Below, piece after piece: positions 1-8,264 of a DNA stretch of 64,000 nucleotides. Source of the DNA: Nitrososphaerota archaeon (GTDB taxonomy: Archaea; Thermoproteota; Nitrososphaeria; Nitrososphaerales; Gagatemarchaeaceae); assembly GCA_029785825.1 (NCBI GenBank), contig JAFLYY010000001.1:1581374-1645373 (forward strand), written 5' to 3'. The translations under genes were made by a program, and so were the position numbers. The number at the start of each line of letters is the position of its first letter. Position 1 is the first letter of the stretch. The notes beneath the pieces were generated by a model. It saw nothing but the letters and a program-made list of their open reading frames with translations, did not search any database and was not told where the DNA came from.

Positions 1-191
1 CTGTAGCGTATACGAAGTCCCGAAGGTACCATGGGAAGCATTCGCTCGAGTCACAAGAGAAAGATAGGCGACAGAGTGAAAACCAGAGCCGTTGATCCGC
101 TTCCGCCTCCACTCATTGGGGCTCCTTGAGCCTGCGGGGTTCGTCGATCTCTGTCGCGCGAAGGCGAAGCCGGTGCTGGCTCTGGACGGGG

Positions 192-581
192 CTAATCCCT
201 CTTGAATTCGAGGGCGGCCGAGTTGATGCAATAGCGGAGCCCTGTGGGCTTCGGGCCGTCGTCGAAGACGTGCCCGAGATGGACGCCGCACGCCCTGCAT
301 GACACCTCGGTCCTGACCATCCCCAGGCTGCGGTCAGCCTCCTCGTTGATTGCTTCCTTCGAGACAGGCTGGAAGAAGCTAGGCCACCCGGTCCCTGACT
401 CGAACTTGGTGCCTGAGTTGAAGAGGGGGACGCCACAGACCACGCATGTGTAAGTACCCTTTTCGTGGTTGTCCCAGTACTTGCCCGTGAATGGTGCCTC
501 GGTTCCCTTGAGGAAACAGACGTTCACCGCCTCCCTATCCAACTGTGCCTTCTTCTTCGCCATCTCTTCCTTACTGAGCAT
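192..581 (-). CDS. msrB: Peptide-methionine (R)-S-oxide reductase MsrB
   Basis: This cytoplasmic repair enzyme reduces the R epimer of methionine sulfoxide in proteins, normally using thioredoxin, and a thioredoxin gene lies about 6 kb away. The 129-residue product is a complete single-domain MsrB. The two structural zinc CxxC pairs are Cys46/Cys49 and Cys95/Cys98, the GTGWPSF signature is near residues 63-69, and the catalytic Cys118 sits in RYCINSA. Cys22 could act as a resolving residue, but this is only a guess. The gene starts with ATG, and a TATA-like tttatac lies about 30 bases upstream at 608-614, consistent with a leaderless transcript. It is divergent from the ParB-like gene. Identification is secure. 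Confidence 0.95.
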   Translation of the reverse strand: MLSKEEMAKKKAQLDREAVNVCFLKGTEAPFTGKYWDNHEKGTYTCVVCGVPLFNSGTKFESGTGWPSFFQPVSKEAINEEADRSLGMVRTEVSCRACGVHLGHVFDDGPKPTGLRYCINSAALEFKRD

Positions 582-740
582 TACTTCGAAACTGCCGGAA
601 GACGAGTATAAAGTTTCGATTGGTGAAACTTCAGAACGGCCCGGATAGTTTTAAGAGTCTCTCCATATGGTATATCCCAGGAATCCTTGGCCAAGTTCTC
701 CTCTGCGCAACAGGGGTGGAAGGAGCAGACCGGGAGCATC

Positions 741-1589
741 ATGGCCGTAGAGACTTCGAAGCTTTTCGTCGGGAAGACGAATGCCAGGAAATCCCCCGGA
801 GACGTTGGAGACCTTGTCGACTCCATTAAGGAGAAAGGGATACTCGAACCCGTCCTCGTCAGGCCCATAGGCGGTAGGTACGAGCTGGTTGTCGGGTCGA
901 GAAGGTTCGAGGCCGCCAAGATTGTGGGGCTGAAGAAGATGCCCGCCATAGTCAGGCCTATGACTGACGAGGAGGCAATCGTAGTCTCCCTCGTGGAGAA
1001 CATTCAGAGGAGAGACATCGAGCCCGAGGAAGAGTACGACGCCATCATAGCCCTAAGGAAGGTCAATCCGCGTGCCTATGGTTCGTCGGATCAGATAGCA
1101 AAGGCGCTGGGAAAGTCGAGGAGGTACGTTGACGACAGAATAAACGCCGTCGAGGCGATCCGCACGATAAGGAAGGAGACAAGAGCAGACATAGCAGTAA
1201 AACATGCGCCGCTCCAGAGCGAGAGGAAGGAGGGAGTCCTCCCGGTCAGGCATGCGACGTTCCTGCATCGGGCTGAGGAAGCGCCCACGGTCCAGGAGCT
1301 TCCCAAGAGGGAGAGGGCCACCCAGTTGAAGGAGTTGGCTGAGACCATTGCGCCGCTACCGACCCCCGAGGCTGAGAATGTGGTGAGCCATTTCGTGATG
1401 GCCCCCCAGCGCCCTGTGGAGGACATCAAGAAAGAGGCGTCGTATCTCCACGCCGTCAAGCTTGAGATATTGTTGGATCCTAGGGTGGCAGACGGCCTGA
1501 GGAAGGCCGCTGAGGAAAGGAACACCACCATGGAAGCGGTCGCCTCGCTGGCCATTCACTCATGGCTGAGGCAGCAGCGCTACGCGTAG
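741..1589 (+). CDS. ParB/Spo0J-like nuclease-fold DNA-binding protein
   Basis: The 282-residue protein has a ParB N-terminal domain. It carries an ENIQRRDIEPEEE box at about residues 86-98, preceded by GSRRFEAAK (52-60), the counterpart of the bacterial GERRxxA CTP-binding motif, and followed by a KorB-type helix-turn-helix at about 116-140. The C-terminal 40 residues resemble a ribbon-helix-helix or dimerisation segment. No ParA-type ATPase is encoded nearby, so partition function is not implied; many archaeal ParB-like proteins are orphan regulators. The ATG at 741 was chosen because the family alignment starts there and GGAG-like bases precede it; an in-frame start at 687 is possible. A TATA-like tagttttaag lies near 647. 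Confidence 0.8.
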   Translation: MAVETSKLFVGKTNARKSPGDVGDLVDSIKEKGILEPVLVRPIGGRYELVVGSRRFEAAKIVGLKKMPAIVRPMTDEEAIVVSLVENIQRRDIEPEEEYDAIIALRKVNPRAYGSSDQIAKALGKSRRYVDDRINAVEAIRTIRKETRADIAVKHAPLQSERKEGVLPVRHATFLHRAEEAPTVQELPKRERATQLKELAETIAPLPTPEAENVVSHFVMAPQRPVEDIKKEASYLHAVKLEILLDPRVADGLRKAAEERNTTMEAVASLAIHSWLRQQRYA

Positions 1590-1843
1590 GAGCACTACAA
1601 GAAACCGTCGCACGTGGAGCCTGGGAGGACTGGAGCCTGGTATCGGTAGTCGGCTTGGGGTCGCGCTGCCTGAGATTCGTGTTGTATCGCATGTGGCGAT
1701 TCACAGCTGCCACCGGGGAAAGGGGATGCCACCTAGGCGTTCTAATCGAGATGAGGAAGGCCGAATCGCTTGTGCAGGGGTTCGAACCCACTATCTGATT
1801 CCGGAAAGGAAGACTGGGTCCGCGTTCTCGTGGGCGTTCGGCC
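1590..1843. other. Intergenic region without a recognised gene
   Basis: This is a convergent intergenic stretch between the ParB-like gene and the coiled-coil gene. The only notable feature is a T-arm-like GGGGTTCGAACCC at about 1776-1788. It lacks a matching acceptor or D arm upstream, so it is not called as a tRNA. No conserved protein could be recognised in either direction. Confidence 0.4.
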
Positions 1844-2206
1844 TTACCGCCGCTGCTTCATGAGCTCGCCAATCTCCCTGTCTAGCCTGACCACCTCGCT
1901 CTGGTAACGCTCCATCTCCGACTGGTCCCTGTCTATGCTCTGTCTCTTGCTGGTAATCTTCGCCTTCAGGTCGGTGAGGGACCTGTTCGCGGCGTCCATG
2001 GACGAGTTGAGCGTCCGCATCTTGCCGTCCATGTCTGTCTTCTGCGCCTGGAGGTCAGCGTACTGCTTCTCCGTGTTAGCAAGCTGAGCCTGGAGACCAC
2101 GGAGCTCCTGCTCCTGCTTCCTGACACGTTCGTAGTACTCGTTCGCCTTGGTCTCGTTATTCCTTCTCCGTTCCTGGGCGCCTGTAAGCTGGTAGCTCAC
2201 GGGCAC
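1844..2206 (-). CDS. Small coiled-coil protein of unknown function
   Basis: The 120-residue protein is almost entirely predicted alpha-helical coiled coil. It is rich in Glu, Gln, Lys and Arg with heptad-like spacing from about residue 10 to the end. There is no signal peptide, membrane segment or catalytic motif. It could be a structural or scaffolding protein, or a prefoldin-like helix pair, but it lacks a recognisable prefoldin beta hairpin. A TATA-like gatatttatc at 2221-2230 lies just upstream and could also serve the divergent small membrane protein gene. The reading frame is well supported by composition; function is unknown. Confidence 0.65.
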   Translation of the reverse strand: MPVSYQLTGAQERRRNNETKANEYYERVRKQEQELRGLQAQLANTEKQYADLQAQKTDMDGKMRTLNSSMDAANRSLTDLKAKITSKRQSIDRDQSEMERYQSEVVRLDREIGELMKQRR

Positions 2207-2257
2207 GACCTGCCAACTTCGATATTTATCCCTGACAAGAAGGGCTCGGGCTGGAAG

Positions 2258-2434
2258 TTGACCCCAAGAGCGAAGCTGTTGGTCGCGCTCCCCGTGATTG
2301 CGGCCCTGGTAATCGTTCTCGTCTATTTCAGGCTCTTCGACGACCCCGTCATCATCGTGGTCATCTTTGTCCTCTACGTCGCCGTGAGCCTGTGGAACAG
2401 GCGGAAGTTCGGGAAGCAGGCACCTAGGAGCTGA
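2258..2434 (+). CDS. Small two-helix membrane protein
   Basis: This short frame of 58 codons begins with TTG and ends in TGA. Its product has two hydrophobic stretches (about residues 7-22 and 27-42) separated by a short FRLFDDP loop, followed by a basic tail WNRRKFGKQ. That organisation is typical of small archaeal membrane proteins oriented by the positive-inside rule. The TATA-like gatatttatc at 2221-2230 lies about 28 bases before the TTG, as expected for a leaderless gene. The downstream peptidase gene is convergent with a 13-base gap. No family is recognised and the start codon is provisional. Confidence 0.55.
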   Translation: MTPRAKLLVALPVIAALVIVLVYFRLFDDPVIIVVIFVLYVAVSLWNRRKFGKQAPRS

Positions 2435-2447
2435 TGCGGTCCCGCTC

Positions 2448-3137
2448 CTATGGGAGACGAAACCTGTCGTAGGGCTCGATGAGGTCGAGCTCCCTTTCCC
2501 TTTCTCTGGAGTCGGGGCACACCGCTTCCAACTTCTTTTTGAACGCGCGGGAGTGGTTGAACTCTACCAAGTGCGTTAGCTCGTGGAGGATGACATATTC
2601 CCGGAGCCGCTCCGGGAGCGCGGCCAGTTGCCAGCTGAACGACAATCTGCCGCTGCGGGTGCAATACCCCCACTTGTTGATTTCCCTCACATCCACTCTT
2701 GTGGGTTTGGCGCCGACCTTCGGAGCCAGCTCCGCCACCCTACGGACGACATATGCCGAGCTCTCCCGGAGAAACCACCTGCGGACCAGCTCCCTTAGCG
2801 CCCGACTGTCGCTGGTCTGCACTTCGACGACCCCCCTCGCGGGATCGGGAACGAAGCGGTCGGAAGCGCCGTCCCTGTACACCACCCGGAGCAGCTCCCC
2901 GCTGAGCATAACCATGTTCCCGTCGAGGACCCTCTTGGTCCGTGACACACGCACATACTCCCTTCGCAACCATGGCGCCTTTTCCCTGATCGCCGCCTCG
3001 ACGTCGACCCGCCGTCCCCGTGGGAGGGTCACCTCCAGCGTCAGGTCGGGGAGGAAGCGGAAGTAGGTGTACCTCCGGCTCGTCCCTTTGACGACAGAAT
3101 ACACCACTCTCCAGGGGCGGAGGTCGAAGGATGGCAC
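2448..3137 (-). CDS. YgjP-like (DUF45) zinc metallopeptidase
   Basis: The 229-residue cytosolic protein belongs to the YgjP/SprT-like metallopeptidase family. The zinc site is HELTH at residues 185-189 with the third ligand His195 in FNHSRAF. It is preceded by the family block KWGYCT...LSFSWQL at about 155-171, which is usually WGSCS. The N-terminal half forms the beta-rich substrate domain typical of DUF45. Biological substrates of the archaeal members are unknown; some family members have been linked to restriction or stress functions. The start is GTG at 3137, with a possible TATA element (rc of agttaac) about 25 bases upstream. Confidence 0.88.
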   Translation of the reverse strand: MPSFDLRPWRVVYSVVKGTSRRYTYFRFLPDLTLEVTLPRGRRVDVEAAIREKAPWLRREYVRVSRTKRVLDGNMVMLSGELLRVVYRDGASDRFVPDPARGVVEVQTSDSRALRELVRRWFLRESSAYVVRRVAELAPKVGAKPTRVDVREINKWGYCTRSGRLSFSWQLAALPERLREYVILHELTHLVEFNHSRAFKKKLEAVCPDSRERERELDLIEPYDRFRLP

Positions 3138-3375
3138 GGCCGTGTCTCCTCTGTGACTGTAGTTAACTCTGGGGCGCTCCGGTTCTGTCTAACTGACGGT
3201 TGACGTGCGACCTACATCATGAGGACTCCCCTTCTCAGCGCAGATATCGAGTGTCTTCTTCTCCCCTAGCCCGGGGAAGCATCGCCATGAGTTGCCCCAG
3301 TTGGAAGCTCGCCGAACCGTGGCGACCTGTTTTCGGGGCGAGCGACGTCGTTTAAGTGTGGATAGTCCCGCAGCC

Positions 3376-3804
3376 ATGAAAGGCATGAAGCTCCCAGGGC
3401 TAACCAAGCCCCCCAGGGTCTTCGTCGACGCTAAGATACTGAACATGCACGACCCATCCCTCCCGAAAGAAGCATACGTCGGCTACGTCGTCGAAGGAAA
3501 GGGGAGGCGCAATGTCAGGAAGGTAGTGGCGAAAGAGAGTGACGACGCAGAAGTGCTCGCGATAATGTTCGCCATTGAGGAACTGAAGGGCTCGTTGGGG
3601 AGGTTCACCGTGGTGTGCGACCATGAGTCGGTCGTTTCAGAAGCGAGAAGGGACTCGGTTAAGAAGCCGAGTGACCTGCTGAAATCCCTCCGGGAGGTGC
3701 TCCGTGCCAATCCGAAGATACGGCTCGAAGCGCTCCTGTCGAACCCGGCGCACCAGGTAGTCACGGAGTATGTCAACGCCTTGAAGGCAGGGACTACGAG
3801 GTAG
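3376..3804 (+). CDS. RNase H-like fold protein
   Basis: The 142-residue product looks like a divergent type 1 RNase H. A beta strand ends in Asp18 (RVFVDAK), a helix carries Glu59 (DAEVLAIMFAIEEL), and a strand ends in Asp82 (FTVVCDHESVV), giving the D-E-D order of the RNase HI active site. The fourth acidic residue, usually in a NxxAD motif, appears replaced within NPAHQVVTEYV. Activity on RNA-DNA hybrids is therefore plausible but not assured. The ATG at 3376 was chosen because a TATA-like gtttaagtg at 3350-3358 is at the right spacing for a leaderless message. An upstream start at 3292 would precede this promoter. Confidence 0.65.
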   Translation: MKGMKLPGLTKPPRVFVDAKILNMHDPSLPKEAYVGYVVEGKGRRNVRKVVAKESDDAEVLAIMFAIEELKGSLGRFTVVCDHESVVSEARRDSVKKPSDLLKSLREVLRANPKIRLEALLSNPAHQVVTEYVNALKAGTTR

Positions 3805-4030
3805 CCTGGTTCCGGGCATGGGTCCGGCTCCTGAAGTACCCGACAAGAGAGATTGCCCCTCTCGTCAGGCGGAAGTTGATCCGCCACCACTCCACGCCGG
3901 CATCATCCGCGAGAGAGCCGCGGGTCGGCATCCATGTGTAAGAATCCGCGCTTCTCTTTTCCGAGCCTGATGAGCACCCCTCGCTAGGTCTCCTGATCTT
4001 CCTTCGTCATGCGCCCCACAGAAGTCCTCT

Positions 4031-5569
4031 ATGACTAGGGCGTTTCCAAAGCCTGAAAAGTGGTCCGGGTCGACCCTTTGCCGACCGAGGTTGGCTAACC
4101 CTGTTGTGCGTGACATTCTGAAACGGCATATGCAGGTCTGGGCGCTTGGGCACTCGATGGCAGTGCTCGGATGGGACACTGAGACGCATATGCCAGAGGC
4201 AGGGTCGAAGCCTAGGGGAATAGCGTCCGGTCAGCTGGCGGTCCTGGCACAGAAGGCGACGGTGAGCCTCGAGCCACTGGTGAAGAAGGCCGAGAAGGCG
4301 AGGGATCTGGACGACAGGGAGAAAGGGATCGTAAGGGTGCTTCGGAGAAGCCTCGACTATTACCTGAAGGTTCCTCCCGAACTCGTGGACGAGATTCAAC
4401 GAGTGACCACGGAAGCCACCGTGGTGTGGAGGACTGCTCGCAAGAAGTCTGACTTTCGGCTGTTCAGGCCGCACTTGGAGAGAATCGTAGGGCTGGAGAG
4501 AGAGGTAGCTGACAGGCTGGGGTACTCGGGGCACCCCTACAACGCTCTGCTAGACCTCTTCGAGGAAGGATTCACGGTAAATGACGCCGATGGGGTCTAC
4601 GCGGCTCTGATTCCAAAGAGCAGACGCATTCTCGATAAGGTGACGGCCGAAGGGATTTACCCACCGAAGCACCCGTTGGAGTCGGTGGCTTATGATACAG
4701 ACGCCATGATTCGGGTGAACGAGGACGTAGTCAAGCTCCTGAAGATGCCTGCCGACAGGTTCAGGGTAGATGTTTCCACCCACCCGTTCACCACCCAGAT
4801 AGCGTCGGACGACGTGAGGATTACCACTAGGTACGAGGGGAAATCATTCAAGGAATCCCTTTTCAGCACGATTCACGAAAGTGGGCACGCAATCTACGGC
4901 CTTGGAATCGGCGCAAAACTGGCGTATACGCCACTCGCCGACGGTGCCTCCTACGGAGTCCACGAGTCACAATCGCGATTCTGGGAGAACGTGGTCGGCA
5001 GAAGCAGAGAATTCGTCAGGCTCCTCCGCCCGACGCTCGGAACGAACCTCCCGTTCGTCAGGCGCTACGACGATGAACAGCTCTACCTCTATTTCAACAC
5101 AGTAAGGAAGAGTTTCATCAGAGTGGAAGCCGACGAGTTGACCTACAACTTCCACACCGCCGTGAGATATGACGTCGAGAAGAAGATAATCGCAGGCGAG
5201 GTGAAGGTAGGCGAAGTGCCGGAAATCTGGAACGACACCTTCGATGAATATCTGGGAGTCAGGCCGGGGAACGACGCCGAGGGGGCATTGCAGGACGTCC
5301 ACTGGAGCGGAGGTTCCTTCGGGTACTTCGCGACGTACACGCTGGGGAACATAGTGGCCGCTATGATTTGGCACAAGATGAAGGATGGAGGAACGATACG
5401 CGAGTCCTTGGATAAGGGCGACGTAGTCAGCCTCAAGCAATGGTTAGGAACGAACATCCACAGGTACGGCGCCACGTACCCTCCCAAAGCATTCCAGACC
5501 AAAGTCTTCGGAGAGGCGTACAACCCCAACAGACTGTTAGCGTATTTCGAAAAGAAGTTCCTGGCGTAA
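4031..5569 (+). CDS. M32-family metallocarboxypeptidase (carboxypeptidase Taq type)
   Basis: This cytosolic carboxypeptidase removes C-terminal residues and probably supports peptide turnover. The 512-residue reading contains the M32 active-site HESGH at residues 282-286 and the N-terminal LGWDTETHMPEAG segment. The downstream family blocks GVHESQSRFWEN and ELTYNFHTAVRYDVEKK provide the remaining zinc ligand and substrate groove. The length matches characterised relatives at about 500 residues. The N-terminus is uncertain: homology begins around NPVVRDILKRHMQVW, so GTG at 4106 or ATG at 4130 are alternatives to the ATG at 4031. No partner genes are adjacent. Confidence 0.93.
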   Translation: MTRAFPKPEKWSGSTLCRPRLANPVVRDILKRHMQVWALGHSMAVLGWDTETHMPEAGSKPRGIASGQLAVLAQKATVSLEPLVKKAEKARDLDDREKGIVRVLRRSLDYYLKVPPELVDEIQRVTTEATVVWRTARKKSDFRLFRPHLERIVGLEREVADRLGYSGHPYNALLDLFEEGFTVNDADGVYAALIPKSRRILDKVTAEGIYPPKHPLESVAYDTDAMIRVNEDVVKLLKMPADRFRVDVSTHPFTTQIASDDVRITTRYEGKSFKESLFSTIHESGHAIYGLGIGAKLAYTPLADGASYGVHESQSRFWENVVGRSREFVRLLRPTLGTNLPFVRRYDDEQLYLYFNTVRKSFIRVEADELTYNFHTAVRYDVEKKIIAGEVKVGEVPEIWNDTFDEYLGVRPGNDAEGALQDVHWSGGSFGYFATYTLGNIVAAMIWHKMKDGGTIRESLDKGDVVSLKQWLGTNIHRYGATYPPKAFQTKVFGEAYNPNRLLAYFEKKFLA

Positions 5570-5621
5570 CACAACGACCGGCACGAACTTAGTGTCTACT
5601 GGATGGAAGAAGAAGCACTAA

Positions 5622-5655
5622 TTTTAAATAGTATATCACTTAGAGTGATATACTA
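5622..5655 (+). promoter_or_regulatory. TATA box and perfect 27-bp palindromic operator upstream of Hsp20
   Basis: The TATA-like TTTTAAAT occupies 5622-5629. It is overlapped and followed by a perfect inverted repeat with 12-bp arms, TAGTATATCACT at 5629-5640 and AGTGATATACTA at 5644-5655, separated by TAG. The repeat fills the space between the TATA box and the expected start of transcription, seven bases before the hsp20 ATG. Binding of a dimeric winged-helix repressor there would block the transcription machinery. The regulator encoded just downstream at 6210 is an obvious candidate, but that link is inferred. Confidence 0.75.
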
Positions 5656-5661
5656 GGTGAC

Positions 5662-6171
5662 ATGAACATGGCAGACAAGACATGGAAGGAAAGTCCCCGT
5701 GAAGACGAGGAACAAGAATCGAAGTCGCTGGCGCTGCCCGGTTTCGGGGCCGGCGTGCTATTCGAAGACTTCATGAGACCGTTCGACGAACTCGTGCGGC
5801 CGCTGTTCCCGAGCTCTTTCGGCTCTCTCTGGACTGAGTTCGGAGGGAAAGAGCCTAGCATTGACGTACAAGACAGAGGAGACCACTACGTACTGACAGC
5901 GGAACTCCCTGGCTTCGACCGGAAGGATGTCGAGGTCGAAGTCAGCGACAGGGTGCTCGAGTTGAAAGGCGAGAAGAAGACGGACAAAGAGAGCGAGGAC
6001 GGCACCCAGATACGGAGTTCAAAGTCCTACGTCCAGAGGTCCCTGACCCTCCCTGAGGAGATCGTCTCTCAGAAGGTCACCGGGGCTATGAAGAACGGTG
6101 TCCTCGAGCTCAAGCTCCCCAAGAAGGAGCCGGGGCTCGCTGACCGGTACAGGAAGGTGGACCTGAAGTAG
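5662..6171 (+). CDS. hsp20: Small heat-shock protein of the Hsp20/alpha-crystallin family
   Basis: This ATP-independent chaperone holds unfolding proteins in a refoldable state. The 169-residue protein has a variable N-terminal arm to about residue 70. An alpha-crystallin domain follows, with PSIDVQDRGDHYVLTAELPG, RVLELKGEK and the signature GVLELKLPKK near residue 150. The C-terminal tail DRYRKVDLK lacks an obvious IxI oligomerisation motif. The ATG at 5662 directly follows the palindromic operator; ATG at 5668 is an alternative. The winged-helix regulator follows 38 bases later on the same strand, suggesting a heat- or redox-responsive unit. Confidence 0.95.
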   Translation: MNMADKTWKESPREDEEQESKSLALPGFGAGVLFEDFMRPFDELVRPLFPSSFGSLWTEFGGKEPSIDVQDRGDHYVLTAELPGFDRKDVEVEVSDRVLELKGEKKTDKESEDGTQIRSSKSYVQRSLTLPEEIVSQKVTGAMKNGVLELKLPKKEPGLADRYRKVDLK

Positions 6172-6209
6172 GGGAGACCCTACTTCTTTTTTGCTAAAGG
6201 GAACCCAAG

Positions 6210-6872
6210 ATGGAGAGCGAAGAACTGAACAGGATACTCCAGGTAGTCGAGAACCCGGTTAGAAAGAAGATCATCAAGCGGCTGAGTCAGGAGCCCGCCT
6301 ACCAGCTGCAGCTCTCCAAGGAGCTAGGCCTAGGTCAGTCTCTGGTGGCCAAGCACCTGAAGATTATGAGTAATGCCGGCCTGGTTACCAGGTCGCAGGA
6401 GGATAGCGAGAGCGGCGGACCGAAGACGTGGAAGTACTCCCTGGTGAAGGGCGTCTCGATAACAATGGACCTCGGTCCCAATCTTTTCATCGAAAGGGGA
6501 TCTTTGTTCGGACTGGGGCCGAAAAGGAAGAGGTCGGAAGCAGTCCAGAGATTCAGGGACCGCGTTGAAGAGGCCGTCTCCAGTGCGGACGACGCAAAAA
6601 AGCTCGTCAAGCTCTCGGGAGTCCTGGACGACGTGGACGGCAGGATGGAAGAGATCGAAGATGAGAGGACAGAGCTGCTTGCCGTGAGGAACCTTGCCAT
6701 GAGCGAGGCCGCCAGGGTGGCCAGCAGGTTCGAAGAGGTGGACACCCGGAAGGTGCTTCTTCACGTGCTCGACGAGCATGACCGCGAGGTAGGACGCATT
6801 TCCGAAGCGCTGAACCTCAGGGAGTTCTCCGTAAGGTCGATTCTGCGAGAGTTGGAGGATTTCCTTGAATGA
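6210..6872 (+). CDS. ArsR-like winged-helix transcriptional regulator
   Basis: The 220-residue protein starts with an ArsR-type winged-helix domain (about residues 5-75). It reads NPVRKKIIKRLSQEPAYQLQLSKELG followed by the recognition helix LVAKHLKIMSNAGLV and a wing with GPKTWKYSL. The middle is a beta-rich linker, and residues 115-175 form a coiled coil likely used for dimerisation. A second small helical domain (about 180-220) resembles another winged helix (HDREVGRISEALNLREFSVRSILREL). It is encoded 38 bases after hsp20 and probably cotranscribed, so it could autoregulate through the hsp20 palindrome. The archaeal heat-shock regulator Phr is a functional analogue; orthology is not claimed. 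Confidence 0.85.
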   Translation: MESEELNRILQVVENPVRKKIIKRLSQEPAYQLQLSKELGLGQSLVAKHLKIMSNAGLVTRSQEDSESGGPKTWKYSLVKGVSITMDLGPNLFIERGSLFGLGPKRKRSEAVQRFRDRVEEAVSSADDAKKLVKLSGVLDDVDGRMEEIEDERTELLAVRNLAMSEAARVASRFEEVDTRKVLLHVLDEHDREVGRISEALNLREFSVRSILRELEDFLE

Positions 6873-6874
6873 GT

Positions 6875-6890
6875 GCCGGCAGGCGCCGGC
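6875..6890. repeat. GCCGGC hairpin
   Basis: Two GCCGGC arms (6875-6880 and 6885-6890) flank the loop AGGC immediately after the regulator stop codon. A near-identical hairpin occurs at 11319-11336. It may be a transcription terminator stem or a dispersed palindromic element; no poly-T follows. Confidence 0.5.
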
Positions 6891-6937
6891 CATATCCCTA
6901 AATGCGTCAGTACTGCCCTTGATAGCTGGTGTCTAAC

Positions 6938-7378
6938 ATGCCGTATGATGAAGAAGTGAAGAAGATCAACGAAAAGAAGTTCGAAGAGATGCTTAAGCAG
7001 CAAAAGCCTCAGAAGAGCAGTCAGGAGCCCTCCGGGAAGCCCGTAGAGTTGACAGATGCCAACTTCGTCCGGGTAGTCAAGAGCCACCCGTTGGTGGTGG
7101 TCGACTTCTGGGCACCCTGGTGCGGACCCTGCAGGATGGTGTCTCCGGTGCTCGAAGAACTCGCCTCGGAGATGGTCGGCCTAGCGACCTTCGGGAAGCT
7201 CAATGTTGACGATAACCCGGCTATCTCGCAGCAGTTCGAGATTCAGGGAATCCCCACCATCATGGTCTTCAAGGACGGAGAGCCGGTGGATGGGCTGGTG
7301 GGAGCGGCGCCGAAGCAAATGATCGAGGCCAAGATAAGGCCATATGTATCTGGAGCCAAAGGCTCACCTTACCAGTAG
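6938..7378 (+). CDS. Thioredoxin
   Basis: The 146-residue protein is a thioredoxin with the classical active site WCGPC at residues 61-65. It also has the cis-proline segment QGIPTIMVF and a conserved buried Asp in VVDFWAPW. The first 35 residues form a charged helical extension (EEVKKINEKKFEEMLKQQK) that is not part of the fold and is common in archaeal thioredoxins. It would reduce protein disulfides and could supply electrons to the MsrB encoded at 192-581. The ATG at 6938 was preferred to an in-frame GTG at 6929. No thioredoxin reductase is seen in the window. Confidence 0.94.
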   Translation: MPYDEEVKKINEKKFEEMLKQQKPQKSSQEPSGKPVELTDANFVRVVKSHPLVVVDFWAPWCGPCRMVSPVLEELASEMVGLATFGKLNVDDNPAISQQFEIQGIPTIMVFKDGEPVDGLVGAAPKQMIEAKIRPYVSGAKGSPYQ

Positions 7379-7380
7379 AA

Positions 7381-8085
7381 TCAGGGACTTTCCTTTGACG
7401 TGACGTAGGCGAGGCGGGCGTATGGCCTCACGGCCTGAAGTATCTTCAGTTCTGCCTTCCGCAGATGCTCCTCATAGGTGGACCGCTTCATCCCCTGTTT
7501 GAGGGCGATTTCGTCTATGGTAGCGCCTTTGGGCATCTCGTAGTATCCCATCTGGAGGGCCGAAATGAACGCAGACAGTTGCTTCTTGGTCAGAGTACCG
7601 AGAAACTCATCCACGGGGACCGTGATGGCCCCTCTCGCCGACTCCCTGGCGACCACTGATTTCCGCTCCACTTCCACCTTGGACACCTTCGAAAGGGCGG
7701 CCATCGCCTCGCTCAGCGCGTCGTTGGTGAAGGCCAGCAGGCGACAGTATTCGAACCCGCCATGATAGCTGACCGGCATCACAGAGATGCACCCTGCCCA
7801 CTCTATCTTGGCTACAGTAGAGTTGTCAGTGGCGCACTTGCAGCTGATGACAGCCTCCAAGTTCCTAGGCGAGTACCTGTTGAACCTGATGAGGCGCGCC
7901 CCGAGCCCCTTCAGCATCTCCCTCAGGGCTGAGTCGAGCTTCTCGGCGTCATCAACCTTGGATGCCTGGAACTCCAAGATATCGACCTGGAGATTGCACC
8001 ACCTCTGGAAGGTCACGGATGGGAACATCTTGGAGAGGCCGCAGAACGGGAGGGTGTGATCGAGCCTGAGATCGACGTCGAACAC
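7381..8085 (-). CDS. HTH_10 (Bat-like) family transcriptional regulator
   Basis: The 234-residue protein ends in an HTH_10 domain, the C-terminal DNA-binding module of the haloarchaeal bacterio-opsin activator. The segment LTKKQLSAFISALQMGYYE, then IDEIALKQGMKRSTYEEHLRKAELKIL, forms the helix-turn-helix at about residues 170-225. The N-terminal 150 residues contain a beta-rich sensory-type domain with several cysteines (PFCGL, RWCNLQV, SCKCAT) that could bind a metal or sense redox state; this is speculative. Such regulators are greatly expanded in Nitrososphaerota. It is convergent with the thioredoxin gene, and the two stop codons are separated by only two bases. Confidence 0.85.
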   Translation of the reverse strand: MFDVDLRLDHTLPFCGLSKMFPSVTFQRWCNLQVDILEFQASKVDDAEKLDSALREMLKGLGARLIRFNRYSPRNLEAVISCKCATDNSTVAKIEWAGCISVMPVSYHGGFEYCRLLAFTNDALSEAMAALSKVSKVEVERKSVVARESARGAITVPVDEFLGTLTKKQLSAFISALQMGYYEMPKGATIDEIALKQGMKRSTYEEHLRKAELKILQAVRPYARLAYVTSKESP

Positions 8086-8264
8086 GCCTCAGCCGACTTG
8101 GATGCCCCGCTTAACGCTTTCCGAGGTTCCGAAGAGACATCCGAGAGGCAGGCGTCAGAAGACTCTTCCTCTCCCGTTCCACTGCGGCTTGTCTTGCGCG
8201 CGTATTCACATTTGTTCGTGGACAAGATGACGCTCCGCAAATCGACGTCGTGAACTCGGTGCCT

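Noticed and set aside
1762-1800. Possible tRNA 3' half with GGGGTTCGAACCC
   Set aside because: The T arm has one mismatch and no D arm, anticodon arm or complementary acceptor strand could be found upstream, even allowing an intron.
5143-5574. Minus-strand frame opposite the M32 carboxypeptidase
   Set aside because: It lies wholly within a conserved enzyme gene and shows no independent similarity.
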